From Serinus canaria (lineage: Eukaryota; Chordata; Aves; Passeriformes; Fringillidae), in assembly GCF_022539315.1 (NCBI RefSeq), contig NC_066313.1:12899764-12963763 (forward strand): a DNA stretch of 64,000 bases. The letters are read 5' to 3'. Positions within the stretch are counted from its first letter, which is position 1. Every line of letters begins with the position of its first letter. A model generated the notes under the pieces. It was not told the origin of the DNA. It was given only the letters and a program-made list of their open reading frames with translations, and ran no database searches. Position numbers and translations under genes: made by a program. Below are positions 1 to 12,940 of this stretch, one piece after another.

Positions 1-2375
1 ATGAAAAGGCTACAAAAGAGAAACATTAAAACATGGCCTGACTATTCAGTGGTGCTGAAAGGAAAGCTAAAACTCAATTTAGGCTGAGAGTGAAAGTGAC
101 ACCAGCAAGGGCTTTGGGTGTTAGACTCAATCTAAACATGGTTCTGGAGTGGAGGAAGAGGGGGATGCTGACATCAAAAGAATAAATGGGTGGAATAAAT
201 TGATGTAAGGAAAATCTAGTTGGGATTAGGCCAGAGTAGAAGGAAAGATATTCAGATAAAACTTCAAAGGAAACAAAATATAGCACTCCACATATATCTG
301 TACGGAATTTTTGATGGTTAAACCAAATAGCTGATAATCATTTCTCATTTTCTTTCTCCCATGTCTCTAATGGGAGAGAAGAGAAGATTTCTCATCAAGA
401 GAGAATCCTGTCCTGTATTAGAAACTACTGTCTTCAGATTTATTTTTTTTAATCTGAACCAAAGTGCAATATTAATATTTACTGATATATTGAGGACAAA
501 GACAGGATTAATGGTATGTGTTTGGAAATAATCTGGCAAATGAATCTTTCTTAATAATATAGAGCCTGTTTATTGATTTTCATTTAGGAGGGAAAAAAAA
601 GCAAGCTGAATAAATGCCAGAAGCAGCCTTTGTCTCATTTCTGTAGGAAGATACAGTTGATTCACTAGCTGAAAATGCAGTAAATTTAAGAGCTGCTTGC
701 ATATAGTGAGAATATTGAAAAAAAGTTGATATAACTTGCCTGTTAGACTGGAGAAACTTAATAAACAATCCTTAGAAGTATTCCTCGATATAATTTTAGA
801 TTTTATAGACACAATTTATAGGGACAGTCATCAATCATTTTAACATTTATTATTGCAGAATAGAAGTGTGTTTTCATGTTACTCTAGAAATGAAATTAAA
901 AATATTTAATTAACAAGGGAAATCTAATATTTTCTATTTTGTTTTCATCATGTATTCAAGAACATGATCTAAATTAAATCTGTAAAAACTGTAAACAGTG
1001 TTGCAGTGAGCAGCAGTAATATGAAATTAAAGATTAAGTTGTTTAATGTCTTTTCTTATCTTTAGCATTTAGATTTAGCTGTTCTTTGTTTCAGAGTTGT
1101 TTATTTGCACTTTCAGATTTAGAAGTAAATGTCACCTAAAGCTGTGCTCTGCTGAAGATAACCCAAAATATGCACGGGTGGGGCTAATCCATGTGTTATC
1201 CTGCCCTTTCTTTTCCTGAAACTCTTGGAGCTGTGCCTTGTTGTCATTGTGAGACAGGTATTGCAAAACACAGGTTGGGATTTTGAGCATGCTTGAACTT
1301 GGGCTCTGCTTGCAAAGTTGTCCCAGAGGAAGGAGCCCCTTCAGGGCTTTGGTGTTTGTACTGAAAAGTGCAGCAACAATTAGGGAGTCAGCTGGAGTGA
1401 GGGTGATGCCAACAAGAATCATCTGATTCCAATCAGCTTTCTGGAGGCATCCATGCTTCCTCAGAAAGGTCAGTGAAGATAAAATCATGGTCATTCCCAA
1501 GGTAATAAAATATAATGTCAGCAAATCCCAGCCTTCTGATAGTTCAATTTCTTTCTTCCTCTCTCCTGTGCACAAGCCAGTCTTCTTTAAATGAACAGCT
1601 TACTAAAAATAGTAAAAGGCTCTAAAAACTTTGCTAGCTGATGCAATATTTCATTATTTGCCTTTGTCCAGAAGAGTAACTCTGTATACTTCTGAAATGC
1701 ACACATCTAAAACAGAACTTCATACATATTTCATAGACCTAGATGAAAAAAAAAAATTAAAAATTAGTCACATGAACATTCCCACAGTGCATACACATAC
1801 CTATTGCCCATCAGAACATAAGTTTATTTTTGTTCCTTATCCCTTACATTTGGTTCCTGAGCCTATTAGATTCAAGTATCTTCCAGGATTTCAGTTTTCC
1901 TGAGCTACTTGTGTGAGAGAAATGTGAAATTTCAGTATTTTTAATATCAGGCTGTGGGACATGCTGTTAAAATAAATGACCTCTTCAGAGTTATTAGCAG
2001 CCAGTTCTCTGGAAGTGGATTTTGCAGCTGAAGAGATTAATTCCTTTGCAACTCTTTGCTCAGGGAGTTCAGCACTGAGACAGGGTTTTGTACCTTTCCT
2101 TGAAAGCTTTATCATGATAGACATGGTGACAGGTTTCAAATAATACAAGCACACATATCAAAAGAGCCAGGAGACCTACAGGGAAAAAAAAAAGATGTCT
2201 CAGTAATATAACCATATAATGGAAGCACAAGAAATTTGATGAACTGGGTTCCTCCATCTGGCATCTTCCACTAACACAAAAAAAAAAAAAGAAAAGATTT
2301 TCTGAGATAAATTTCTAACCTAGATTTCCTCAGTGCTCTACCCTGTGGCTTGAGTGCTGGATTGCTTTAATCACT

Positions 2376-2411
2376 TTATATCTTCCCCCTGAGAGAGGGG
2401 GGAAGATATAA
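2376..2411. repeat. Perfect 14-bp inverted repeat, 8-nt loop
   Basis: The left arm (2376-2389) is ttatatcttccccc and the right arm (2398-2411) is gggggaagatataa, an exact reverse complement around the loop tgagagag. It could form a stable hairpin in RNA or single-stranded DNA. Arms and loop are too short for a typical pre-miRNA, and I know of no named element with this form. Confidence 0.8.
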
Positions 2412-4197
2412 TGGTTTCATAAAAACAGAAATTGTGGGGATTTCTCTTGTCTTAACAGGGCCTGCTGTTCCTGTAACTCTGCCTCACCATGACAAACATC
2501 TTCTGCCTTTCTAATTCACTTCATGGACCAAAAGAAATTGAATTTATCTTTTGGCTTGGTTAAAGAGCCATCACTGGCCCTAGTGAGCTATCTCTGGTTT
2601 TGTAATAAAAGATTGCCTTCAAATTTTTGAAGTGTCAGCCATGGGACTTCTACCAACAAAAGAGCTGCAATTCTGTGCAGAACAGAATCTGAACCTGGTG
2701 TCTTTGGTAATCTGTCTACTACTGATTTGCTTACAGTTATAGTCTAGTTAATTGTGTCAGTGAAAATGCCCTTTTTGATGCAAGCTATTTCTAGAAGCAG
2801 CTTGAAAAAGTCAAACTGGGTTTTTTCCTGTATACTGAGTTCTTTCTGGATAAAGTGCACTGTAGAAATTATTTACAGCTCTCCTAAGGTGATTTGAGAA
2901 TTCTAGCTGAGCCAGGAAATTAATTTATCTGTCACCTTTTTCTACACTTGATGCATACTGAGTTTATCCTTCCTCCTCTCAGTGTCATTTAGGGAATTGC
3001 TTTTAGAGTTGTTTCTCTCATGTCTTCTTGAAATGTTGAAAAATGCTTCCAAGGCTGTTCCTTTGAAGTCTAAGAAGTTGCTGTAATCTCTATGCTGAGA
3101 CTTTAATTGGGTAATGTTTATTGTGAGATCTCCAAATTCATAGTGGAGGTGAGGACACTTCTCTGGAGTTCAGACTAGATGGGAGGTAGCACTAAGAAAT
3201 GCATGTGACAACTGTCAAGGCACCACCAAATGTTCCACAACCATTTTAATAAATCCCTTGTCATCCTCAATCAATTCAGGAATGAAACTGAGTGTATTTT
3301 TTCTGTCTCTCTCCTTTTTTTTTTCCTTTCAATGAAAGATTAAGAGATGCCCTTCAATGTAAATAGATGTTTGCTCTGTCACTGGCATGCTACAGAGAGA
3401 TGCTTTTCTGCTTGCAGCTTGAATTCTTTGAGTTGTGCAATCACTGCATATCCCTCTTTTGCATTTTGTACCCCATTTCTCTCAGAGTCTTTCTAAGACC
3501 CTCTCCTTCTGGAATTCTGCGGATGAGATGGACAGAGGAAGTTTTTTCAGTTCTTTCTGTCCTATTTTAATGAGCTGACCATAAGTAATTAAAACAACAG
3601 AACAACTCCAGTGCTCAGTGATGCACACAACCAATGCACACACAAAGTTATCTCATGAGGTTTATAAATGTGCAGAGGTTAATCAGCACGGGAGCCTTTT
3701 ATCATCTCTCCTTATACCTTTTGGCAAGGAAGACCCAGAACGAGCCATCTGACTATTCCTTCTTCATTGTTTCTGTAATTGTGATCTAGATTTACCTGTA
3801 GGTAATGAAGATGCAGAAATACCAGAGAGTTTCTAAGATATCACTGAAGTTTATCACTTGGAAGTCAAAGTACCAAGGGTTTCCAGTTTGAAGGAGAGAG
3901 GATTACAGCTCTCCCCCCACCCCAACTTTTAGGCTACTTTAATAGGCTTTCTGTCCAGAACTATGTGCATTTTTTATTTAACATTCTTCTTAAAATAAGA
4001 CAAATCTGACAACTACCTTAAGCATCCCTTGGCACCATTCTTGATTTCCAGTTTTACCAGAGCATTCTACAGTGAATGTTTCAGTATGGACAAAGAAGTT
4101 ATCTTCTAATTTGAAATGATCTACTATATAGGGCTTGCTTTTATGCAATAACTGGCACATTGAATTTACCTAGCATTATATTTCTCTGGGCTTTCTA

Positions 4198-4258
4198 TGT
4201 TTTGGGGGGTTGTTTGTTTGGTTTTGTTTGGTTTTTATTTGTTTTGTTTTGTCTTTTT
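4198..4258. repeat. GTTT-rich low-complexity tract
   Basis: An irregular run of GTTTG and GGTTT units with a central block of Gs. It is simple sequence with no coding potential. Confidence 0.7.
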
Positions 4259-5403
4259 GTAGAAAAATATTTTGAGCAAGTTGCTTTGCATGTACTCCTA
4301 CAAAAGTCCAAAATGATAACCAGTTTACAGAATCTGATTTGGCTTTTTCATTTTCTAATACTAGTGATAGTTTGCAAATCTAAACAGTGTAAGCAGTTGC
4401 AGTTCTTTGAACCTCCAGTCTCCAAGCCTGATTTAGTCTGCATAAATACAGAATAAATATCTTGGTTTGTGTTGTGAAGAAAAAATGAATTGGCTTAATG
4501 AGATGAGTCTTCTGGCTTATGCTACTTTTCATAAAGTACTGGTGCTCTAGTAAAATGTCATAATCAGAGAAGTACATACTGTATTTTCTCACAGCATGTA
4601 CTTTATGGTGGAAATAAGGGTTTTTTCTTGCTGTGATAAATATATAATGGAAATGGAATGGAAAATGAACACTTTTCAGTTCAGTCACTTCACTTTCAGT
4701 TCAGCCTTTTTATGCAGATAACCAAGGTTGGTTAAACATCTGGTTTTTTTAAGGACATTTATTTCTGCTTATTCCTTACCTAGGTTTTACTAGCTGATGC
4801 TTAACATATGACTAGTGCAACTGTATGTATTTAAAAATGTGCACCTGACACTAGGTCAAGTGGTGACACTATGTGAAGTCTGAAAACTAGCTGTTTTATT
4901 TATTCTGGATTTTTTCAGAAGATTAAATATGAAATAAAAGTAAAATGCAGTCATTTTAGTAAACTATTTTTGTATAAAATTAGGATTCAAGTAAATTCAT
5001 TTATTCTTGGCTATATTTTATTACTATATTCTGGAAGTAATAACTTTTTTGTTTAATATCAAAGACCACATCTTTCTCCAATTAAATAGTTTAGATGAAT
5101 TTATATTTATGCATTTTTGTTTTCATTATGCTTAGTTCAAATAAATGATGTCAAGATGTGTTTATAATTGAACACCAAAATAGTTATATTTATATCCTGG
5201 ATCACTTAATATTAAGTTTTTTCATGGGGATCTTTGTCTGGAATACATTCTTCAAGCTAATCTGATAATACTGAAGGGAGTTTGAAGTTGAATGACCTCT
5301 GTAGGGTAGAGAAGAGTGTGGGAGATGCATTTTCTACTCACAGGAGTAACATGATGTGTGTTAGCCTTGTTAGCACTGAATTGCTTGTGCACAACTCAAA
5401 CTC

Positions 5404-5442
5404 CTTGTAGGGGTTGGTAGCCACTCTTGTAGGGGTTGGTAG
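5404..5442. repeat. Short direct duplication
   Basis: The 17-mer cttgtaggggttggtag occurs twice, at 5404-5420 and 5426-5442, with a 22-bp period. This looks like a small tandem duplication. Confidence 0.8.
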
Positions 5443-5837
5443 GAGGAGGAGCTTATGGGTGTTAAATGGTAATGCTGTGTTCTCTGACTTAGGCAAGGAA
5501 AGTTTTCTTCTATCTCTCTCTCATAAGTTTTTTTTTTTTTCTTTTTGATAAATAATTTTCAAGGACAGTTTCACATGTAAGTTCGTTCATATATTTGACA
5601 CAGGAACATCTTTAGGGCTTTGTACATGTCTGTATTCCCTTCTCTCTTCTCCCTCCTTTGGTTCCTTAACTCAGATTGTTTGCCCAACCAACAATAAGCC
5701 ATTTGTGAAACTATTTTCCATCATGACTTCCTTGAATCAGTTTTCTGGTAAATCAGGAGAGAAGCTGAAGTTTAACTCCCAGTTATTCCTATAAGTGACA
5801 TTATTCATAGAAAATACAATCTTTTAAAAGAGTCTGA

Positions 5838-5838
<1 letters not shown>

Positions 5839-5884
<46 letters not shown>

Positions 5885-5912
5885 CATATATATGAATGTA
5901 TGTATATCTGAA
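5839..5912. repeat. TA/TG microsatellite
   Basis: A (TA)n run of about 26 bases is preceded by TGTG and followed by degenerate TGTATATATG and TATGCATA units. It is an interrupted dinucleotide repeat. Confidence 0.9.
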
Positions 5913-6825
5913 TTTATACACATATATGGGCAAGTACTTAACATCAACATTTAAGACATAATGTATCCAAATTGTGGAAAAAAACCCCTCCTATTTCCTC
6001 TGGCAATGATCAGGAAAGAAAAAAATCATGGTCTATCACAATGGGTTAAATCAGCTAAGTAAAACTAGAGATTATTTGTTAATCTGTTAGTTCAGTAAGC
6101 CAAAAAAATATTCATTAAAAAGAAAATGTGCTTAAAAATCTGAGAGAATCTTCTTTATACTTCAGAAAACAGTTTTGTTTTGTATTATGCTACCTTAAGT
6201 TTTAATTCTCATGTATCATATTAGATAAGGACTCCTGGGTTTCTGGGTTTATATGTAATAAAAATCTGATTTTTTCTTTAGACTGTATTGAATGTGGAGT
6301 TTTAATATTCCCAGTGTTGGCCTCTGTTGCTTAAGCTGCTGAATCTTACCCTTTTTGTAAACCATGTGGCAGAGGAGATGTGAGTGACTCAGTACTGAGT
6401 TGCATATAAAGGTACAAATTGCTATGTAGCAGAAATATTCCAGATTTTTCTGGTCCCTACCCATGAACATGTATCAAAACCTAAGGATTAGGCCAAAGTA
6501 ATTTTAGTAAAGAGGACTGTAATAATGAAATGATGAGGAAGATAGTCAGGCAACATGTAACATGTGAGAGCTAAAAATTCCAAGGCAAGAAAATAATAAT
6601 ATGGGCACATATAAACTATTATTTAATTCTTAATATGTTCAGTGGTGAATGGAACTTTGTTTTCTAATCCAACCAAGGATTTTGCATGTTTCATCAAAAT
6701 ATACAGAAACATTTCCAAATGTTGGATATTCAGCACTTCCATAAATTCAAACCTTTCAAGTTATCTCAGAAAGATATAGCAAATACATGTCTATTTTCAA
6801 TGGATAATTGATATTAAAGTGAAAT

Positions 6826-6847
6826 ACACACACACACATACACACAA
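6826..6847. repeat. (CA)n microsatellite
   Basis: About ten CA units with one TA interruption, followed directly by short AT repeats. Confidence 0.85.
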
Positions 6848-7261
6848 TATATATGAAATATATATTAAAGTGACATTACAAATATTTATCAAGTATCTTG
6901 ATATAATGGTTCTAAGAAGATATTAGACTATTCTTGTTAAATTCCTTTTGCAACTAGTTAAAAAAAAAAAATGGAAAGGCACTTGGAAGTTGTGAATCAG
7001 CTGGTGCTTTTCAGACATCTGTTTTTGGATACAATGCATTGTCTCCAAAAGTGTTTATTCCCCCTGCAGTCAATATTTCATGTATGATACTGTCGAAAAA
7101 GAGTCATTTTAATATGGTAGATGATACCCTCAGTGTTTACAGAGCACTACAGCAGTACTACTGTAATACTAGGAATTAAATAATTGTGCTCTCCAGGTTT
7201 TGTTTTCGTTAACTAATAGTGATCCAAATACTTCATAAAATTCAAACTAAGTTTGTTGGGG

Positions 7262-7292
7262 TTTTTTTTTTTGTTTGTTTTTTTTTTTTTTT
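7262..7292. repeat. T-rich homopolymer tract
   Basis: Thirty-one bases, almost all T, with two G interruptions. Confidence 0.85.
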
Positions 7293-8584
7293 ATAAAAAG
7301 GTAATAAAGATTATCAAAAAATGAGAAAGTAGGTTAGATTTTGTCTGCAAATAATCCAAGTTTGGGGGGTATTTTTCTGTCTCAGATTTTTTTTCTGTCT
7401 CTGATTCTGCTGCATTTTTGGGAAGCTTTGCTGGCTCATATAACCCTCAGGTCCTGGGGGTCATACAGCTGGTTTCAGTGATTTTTCACACAGCATGCAA
7501 TGGGAATTTGTTCCCACCCTCTTGTCAGAGGGACGTGCTCAGAAAGAGCTGTTGTACAAAACCTCACAGCATTGATCTCAGGGTTAGTCTGAGAGCAAGA
7601 AAGTGTCTGGCCACTGGCCTCATAAAATAAAGTTCCATAAAACAAGTAAGTCAAAATACTAATAAATATGTTCAATTTGCTGCAGCATGGAGAGTTTGAA
7701 CCCTTACAGAATCATACAACAAAGCTATTGCTATTTCTATTCCATAAAGGAATACTTCATTCCCCTATCTCCCCTATCTCGTCCTGCCTCACTTTCCTTC
7801 TCAAGAATTATATAAAAGGTGTGCTAGATACTGATTTACCTTTTGTAAAATTCTTTTGGTGTATTTCTTCTCTTTAATAGATGAAAATATTCAGTGTGAA
7901 AAAAAACCCACAACATTTTTCCTGAAGTTGTAACAGGATGTCATATCATATCTGACCAAAGTAACCATATATAGAGAGATGGACTCTGCCTACAGAATTC
8001 AGCATGAAGCTGAGAATGGCTCTGCAATGTATTAAAATGCTCATGTGAAAGAGAGAACACCTGGCTTCTGCTTCCTGTTAAGTATTTTTGCAAAGCAAAT
8101 ATCCTCTGGGGGGAAACTGAGAGCACTCCACCACAAAATGCCCTGTAGCTTTCAGGTAGAGATGCTACCTTTAAAAATGAGAGGTCCAAATTCAAGTCCC
8201 TTGGAGTGCTGAGACTCAAAATCCTGTTATGGGCAAAAAAGCATAACATATAAATGACTCTAAGAATTTATTATTGGTCTCACTGAATTTAAACTGCCTG
8301 TTAGGTCTAATGAGTAGAAGGAAGCCCTTAAAGTCATCATATAAAAAAATCTTCCTGGTGTTAATCACTTTTTATAGTTTTCTACCTAGCTCCCAAGGCT
8401 TACAAATCCTGTACTCAGGAAGGGGAGGTGAGAGTGTCTATGAAGTCACCAGCATCTCCAGGTCTTTGCCAGGAGGGTGTGGGTGCATCCTACTATTTCA
8501 AAAGGAACATGGAGAAGATGCTTTCTTTCTTCTCAGTCTTGAGTGCATGTTGAATTTTTTTGTTTTCTTATCCATACCTACCTC

Positions 8585-8655
8585 CAGTTTGCACTAAGGA
8601 CCTCAGCCCTGGATGCAGTACTTCAGGAAAGGTCTCATGAGGGCAGAAGACATGA
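8585..8655 (-). mobile_element. CR1 LINE fragment (antisense)
   Basis: The segment reading cactaaggacctcagccctg, then gatgcagtacttcagg and ggtctcatgag, has the layout of the CR1 3' region in reverse: 'gccc/ctggatgcagtactcca ggtggggtctca'. It is short and diverged, and the outer borders are unclear. Confidence 0.5.
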
Positions 8656-8660
8656 TGATA

Positions 8661-8760
8661 AGTATAAATATAAATAAAAACATAAACATAAATATAAATA
8701 TAAATATATAAATATATATAAATATACATATAAATATAAATATACATATAAATATAAACA
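8661..8760. repeat. TATAAA-type AT-rich tandem repeat
   Basis: Degenerate tandem units of TATAAA, ATATAAA and CATAAA run for about 100 bp. The minus-strand frame through it is a Leu-Tyr/Val-Tyr low-complexity artefact. Confidence 0.9.
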
Positions 8761-8890
8761 CATTGCTATAGCTATTATTTTGAGAGGTTTCTTTGCCACC
8801 ATTATGTCTTTATATTTAAAATGTCTGAAAAAACTGCTTAAATATAATTGAGTTGCATGAAGTTGCACACCTAGAAAGTAAGGCTCATTC

Positions 8891-8893
<3 letters not shown>

Positions 8894-8927
<34 letters not shown>
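8894..8927. repeat. Poly(T), 34 nt
   Basis: An uninterrupted run of 34 T residues, followed by GTTGTTG, sits about 75 bp before the next CR1 fragment. Its exact length may be affected by sequencing error. Confidence 0.9.
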
Positions 8928-8928
<1 letters not shown>

Positions 8929-9000
8929 TTGTTGTTTTTCTTAGGTATAAAATTCCATGGCCAATTTCAGTCAGACTGACATTAACCAGACATTAGGCTC

Positions 9001-9111
9001 CTAAAATAGCCTGGGCTGGAAAGGACCTAACAGTTACATCTCATTCCAATATTTTTCACTAGACCAGACTGATCAGAGCCCCATCCAAAATGGCCTTGAA
9101 CACTTCCAGGT
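9001..9111 (-). mobile_element. CR1 LINE 3' end (antisense)
   Basis: It reads ctgggctggaaaggacc, then catctcattccaat, cactagaccagactgatcag, agccccatcc and ggccttgaacacttccagg. These are the ordered blocks of the avian CR1 3' UTR in reverse orientation. Confidence 0.85.
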
Positions 9112-10797
9112 CATACAAAAAAATCAGAGAGAGATAGTTGGATTTCTTGGAAATATGCAGCAGGACAGTCACCATTCTAAAAAAAAAAAAGGGGGTTTAG
9201 TTAAGGGATGTGAGAAAAGCATAGGGATAGCATGTTAGAGGCCTATGTTCTGGGGAAGTGGTGTGTAATATCTGTGAAAAATGAGCTATTGCCTTATGAT
9301 TTGTCACTAACCCAGCTTTTGATTTTGATTTATTTTTCCCATCAATTAGTCCTTCACATTCATAATTTTGGATGGTATAGAAAGTCCTTTCAAAATCTCA
9401 TATCTAGTTTTATCCCAGATTTCCTTAGAGGGCTATTTATTCTAGATTAAAAAATAATTCAGTAGAGTCATAGGAAGAAGAAATGGAACTGACTGTGATG
9501 GAATATATAAGTTAGATTAAGTTCTGTTATGGCTTGAATCAAAGACAAATTTCTGTTCCTGTGGAAGCAACTTGTAATGTATAACCTGAAAAAGTTTTGT
9601 TATTGAATTAATTCAGCATTATCTATCACCACCACTGAAATCACTGGTCCTGCTTTGTGCTGCCCATTGTACAGAAATAAGGGAGGGTACAATGTTTTAG
9701 GAAAGAGAAGGGACAATACTACTGAGAGGTGTAGTTAGAGATATTTGCATGAGTCATTGCAGATAAAGCAATTATATTTATATTATTATTTATATTACAG
9801 AGCCATATGTAGTCTACAAGATGTTAGCCACATATATATAAATTTAAAGGTTCTATATCTGTAGTCATCATCACAGGATTTTTTCAAAATTTTTTTTTGG
9901 TTTCTAATAAGATGTGTCTCTTAGAAACAAAACAGCTGTGAATCGTTGGTGGTTTTGCAATTTAAAGAATAGAACTTCATAGGTAACACATTTCCCAGTG
10001 GGTTTTCTATTTAAAATATTGTAACTTACTGTGTTTTCTAGTAACATGGAAAAATTCTGAGAAACTAACAAGATTGGGTAGTCTGAGTCTGAACACATGA
10101 GGTTTATCCTTGGGGAACTATAATTCAAAAAAGTCTAGTGCTGAAGATTTAGGGTGTTTATTTTTTTTCTTAATGTTACATCACAATATGTAAGAAATTA
10201 AATGAATATTTATTCATAATTCTATTCAGTGATCAGCACAGCATTATTTAATACAGCTCAAGTTTGGAGACTTTTAGTGGGTAGCAATACCATTCTTATT
10301 TCTTTTCTAATAATTCTGTAATTGGTTGCAGGGAAATCTGATTCTTTATAGCAAATACAGATTTTGTTTATTCCTTGTCTACTACAAAGTGACATAAAGT
10401 AGGGAAAGAAATCACAGTTAGCCATGTGATATTATCTTTAAAAGTGTAGTTCTCAAGCATACCTGGGAATTTTACCTTCTGAAGTTCTGCCTAATGGTTT
10501 GTCAGTTGGAAGGCCCTAATGAATTATAATAATTTCACTGATCCTTGTGCTGCAGATAGAGAAGAGACTGATTGTAGAATTCTATAAAATCAGGAGATAA
10601 CAGAGGAAGGGAATAAGAAATCAGTATATACATGGTGACAATCAGAATAGGAGAATGAAAAAATACACAGTGGAAGAATCTGGCACCATCCAAAGAACCC
10701 ACCTTCCTCTCTGGACAAGTAAAATTAAATAATGGTATTACTGTCAGAAGCTGTTGATGAAGCCAGAAATCTTACAGACTTAGATGATATTGAAGAT
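9112..10797. other. Intronic sequence, no gene recognised
   Basis: AT-rich intron between two CR1 copies, with a short A-run near 9179. I see no supported feature. Confidence 0.55.
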
Positions 10798-11398
10798 GCT
10801 ACAGCAATGTCCTGGGCTCCAAAACAATGTGGCAAACATTTTAAGGGAGGGGATTCTGCCCCTCTCCCCCTCTGCTGAGACCCCACCTGCAGGGCTGCAT
10901 CCAGCTCTGGGCTCCCAGCACAGCAAGGACAGGGACCTGCTGGAGCCAGGCCAGAGGAGGCACCAAGGTGATCAGAGGGATGGAGCAGCTCTGCTGGGAG
11001 GAAAGGCTGAGAGAACTGGGATTGTTCAGGTTGGAGAAGTCAAGTCTTTGGGGTGACCTAATTTCAGCCAGGGGCTGAAGGGAGCCCACAGGAAAGATGG
11101 AGCGAGACTCTTTACAAAGGCCTGGAGGGACAGGATAAGGAGGAATGGCTTCAAACTATCAGAGAGGAGGTTTAGATCAGATATTAGGAAGAAATTCCCC
11201 CCTATGAGGGTGGTGAGGCATGGAGCAGTTTGCCCAAAACACTGTGGATGCCCCATCCCTGGAAGTGTCCAAGGCCAGGTCAGATGGGGCTCTGAGCAAC
11301 CTGGACTGATGGAAAGTATCTCTTCCCAAGGCTCAGAGTTGGACAGAGAAGATCTTTGAGGTCCCTTCCAACACAGGCCATGCTATGATTCTATGATG
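10798..11398 (+). mobile_element. CR1 LINE, about 600-bp 3' fragment (sense)
   Basis: This is the longest CR1 copy in the window, 5'-truncated and in gene orientation. Successive recognisable blocks are: ggattctgcccctctcc, accccacctgcagggctgca, caaggacagggacctgctgg, ggaaaggctgagagaactgg, ggactctttacaaagg-type sequence, agaagatctttgaggtccct, and the terminal atgattctatgatg repeat that marks the CR1 3' end. The plus and minus open frames of 70-90 aa here are by-products of its higher GC content and do not read as reverse transcriptase. The 5' border is approximate. Confidence 0.93.
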
Positions 11399-12822
11399 TT
11401 ATAGGGGATTTTAGAACTGAATGCTTCAAACAGATCTTTGGATGCCCAAGTGCCAGCACTTGGAGAGCAAGAAGAAAAAAATCAACAAAGTGCAATTTCC
11501 TTACTTTTTTTCTTTTTATTTTTTTTTTTCCACTGCTGCAATACTGGCTAGTCAGACTTCTGACCTGTTATATTGGTCAGAAATTACCCTGAAATTTAGA
11601 ATTTACTTGGGGCTTACATGCAGAAAGTACTAATAATCTCTAAGCCAGCTGTAACTTGACTCATAAAAGATTTAATTGGGGATTATGGCAGCCTTAATAA
11701 ATATGTATATAGTGTCATGAAAGGATTGATTTTTAAAAACTTAGGATTGTCTGGTACATTAGATTGTTTATACATTTGTCTGACTAATTTCATAATAATT
11801 GCAACCCTGTTGGTTCTCAATTAGAAGGTTTTTCAAAGGAATCCTTTGAGAGAAAATTAGTTTCCTAAATCAAGATAATTAAAGATGGGAACTTGCTAGT
11901 ACCCATACAATAGCATTTAAAGATCAAAGAGCTTAAGGGTTAAAAAAAAGAGCTTGAAAAGCCAGTCTGATTTCCTATGATCTCTGACAGTGTCACTTAT
12001 TTATAAGCATTTCCTTGAACTTTTAATTTTTTGAAACAGAAAGAATATTTATGCCAGAGACTTCATAAGTTTTTATAATCCAGACAGGTCTCATGAGGCT
12101 GCTCTGACTTTTTTGCACAAGTGAAAGAGAATACTTCCACTGTATTAACAGCAATATTTTTAGTTTTTTGTAATATCTCAGTAGGCAGTTGCTCCTTTTA
12201 CATAGACTAACTAGATTTTTAAGTGTTTTTTTGTGATCTGTAATATTTCCACTACCTAGTGATAATATTGTCAAGTCTTTGCCTATTTTTAATATTTAAG
12301 TTTTGAAGTTTCATCTCATTTCCACAAAAGCCACATAAAATTTTGCAAACATTTATCTCTTTCCAAGTATATATCTTTCTTCAGTGAAGATATTTGGAAC
12401 AAAAGCTAAAAGGCTTTCCACTGGGCTGCTCTGTTTAGCCAAAACTAAACTGAAAATGTAGTTGCTGAGAAGCTTGAAATTGTCTTGATTCTACATCCTC
12501 TTCATCCTCAAGGCCTGTCATGGCCACGGTTTATGTAATTTTTAGCACAGCTTCTGGATCTTTTGATGAAAGGTATTTGGAACATTGAAAACTATATTTT
12601 AATAATTATAATTAACATCCACACAAGTGGGGCCAAGTCATCCATTTTTTGAAACACAGAGATGATTGTCTTTTTTCTGAAAGGCAGTTGTCTGTGTGCA
12701 GTTCAATACCTAAACTGGTATGAGTGTTCCCACACAATATAAATGATGCTGTTAAAATTAGAGCCCAGGAGGAATCCCACAATCATAGGACCAGAATCAG
12801 GATGAGAGTTCCAGAACATACA
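11399..12822. other. Intronic sequence, no gene recognised
   Basis: AT-rich intron with a T-rich stretch near 11500-11530. No gene, RNA or repeat family recognised. Confidence 0.55.
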
Positions 12823-12940
12823 TCCAGGCCAGGTTGGATGGGGCTTTGAGCAGCCTGGTCTAGTGGAAGGTGTCCCTGCCCATGGCATGGTGATCTTTAT
12901 GGCACCTTCCTGCACAGGCCATTCTGTGATTCTGTGTTAT
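12823..12940 (+). mobile_element. CR1 LINE 3' end (sense)
   Basis: It reads aggttggatggggctttgag, cagcctggtctagtgg, aaggtgtccctgcccatggc, then accttcctgcacaggcc and attctgtgattctgtg. This is the final roughly 120 bp of CR1, including the 8-mer terminal repeat. Confidence 0.93.

Larger units (their letters stand above)
1..5838. other. Intronic sequence without recognised gene or repeat family
   Basis: This is AT-rich single-copy-looking sequence. It contains a perfect 14-bp inverted repeat (2376-2411), a GTTT-rich low-complexity run (about 4198-4258) and a 17-bp direct duplication (5404-5420 and 5426-5442). The minus-strand frame 1132-1575 is open but starts at TTG and matches no family I know. 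Confidence 0.6.
5913..8584. other. Intronic sequence, no gene recognised
   Basis: AT-rich intron with a short (CA)n at 6826-6847 and a T-rich run at 7262-7292. No exon-like frame flanked by splice sites, RNA gene or recognisable repeat family is visible. Confidence 0.55.

Noticed and set aside
1132..1575. 147-codon minus-strand open frame with two hydrophobic stretches
   Set aside because: It begins at TTG; the first ATG leaves about 120 codons. There is no recognised family, no poly(A)-type retrocopy tail and no splice context, and a frame of this length can occur by chance in 64 kb.
8130..8210. Possible tRNA or tRNA-derived SINE (ttcaagtccc resembles a B box)
   Set aside because: No matching acceptor stem, A box or anticodon arm could be laid out around it.
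8635..8892. Minus-strand frame rich in Leu-Tyr and Val-Tyr repeats
   Set aside because: It is the translation of the TATAAA tandem repeat.
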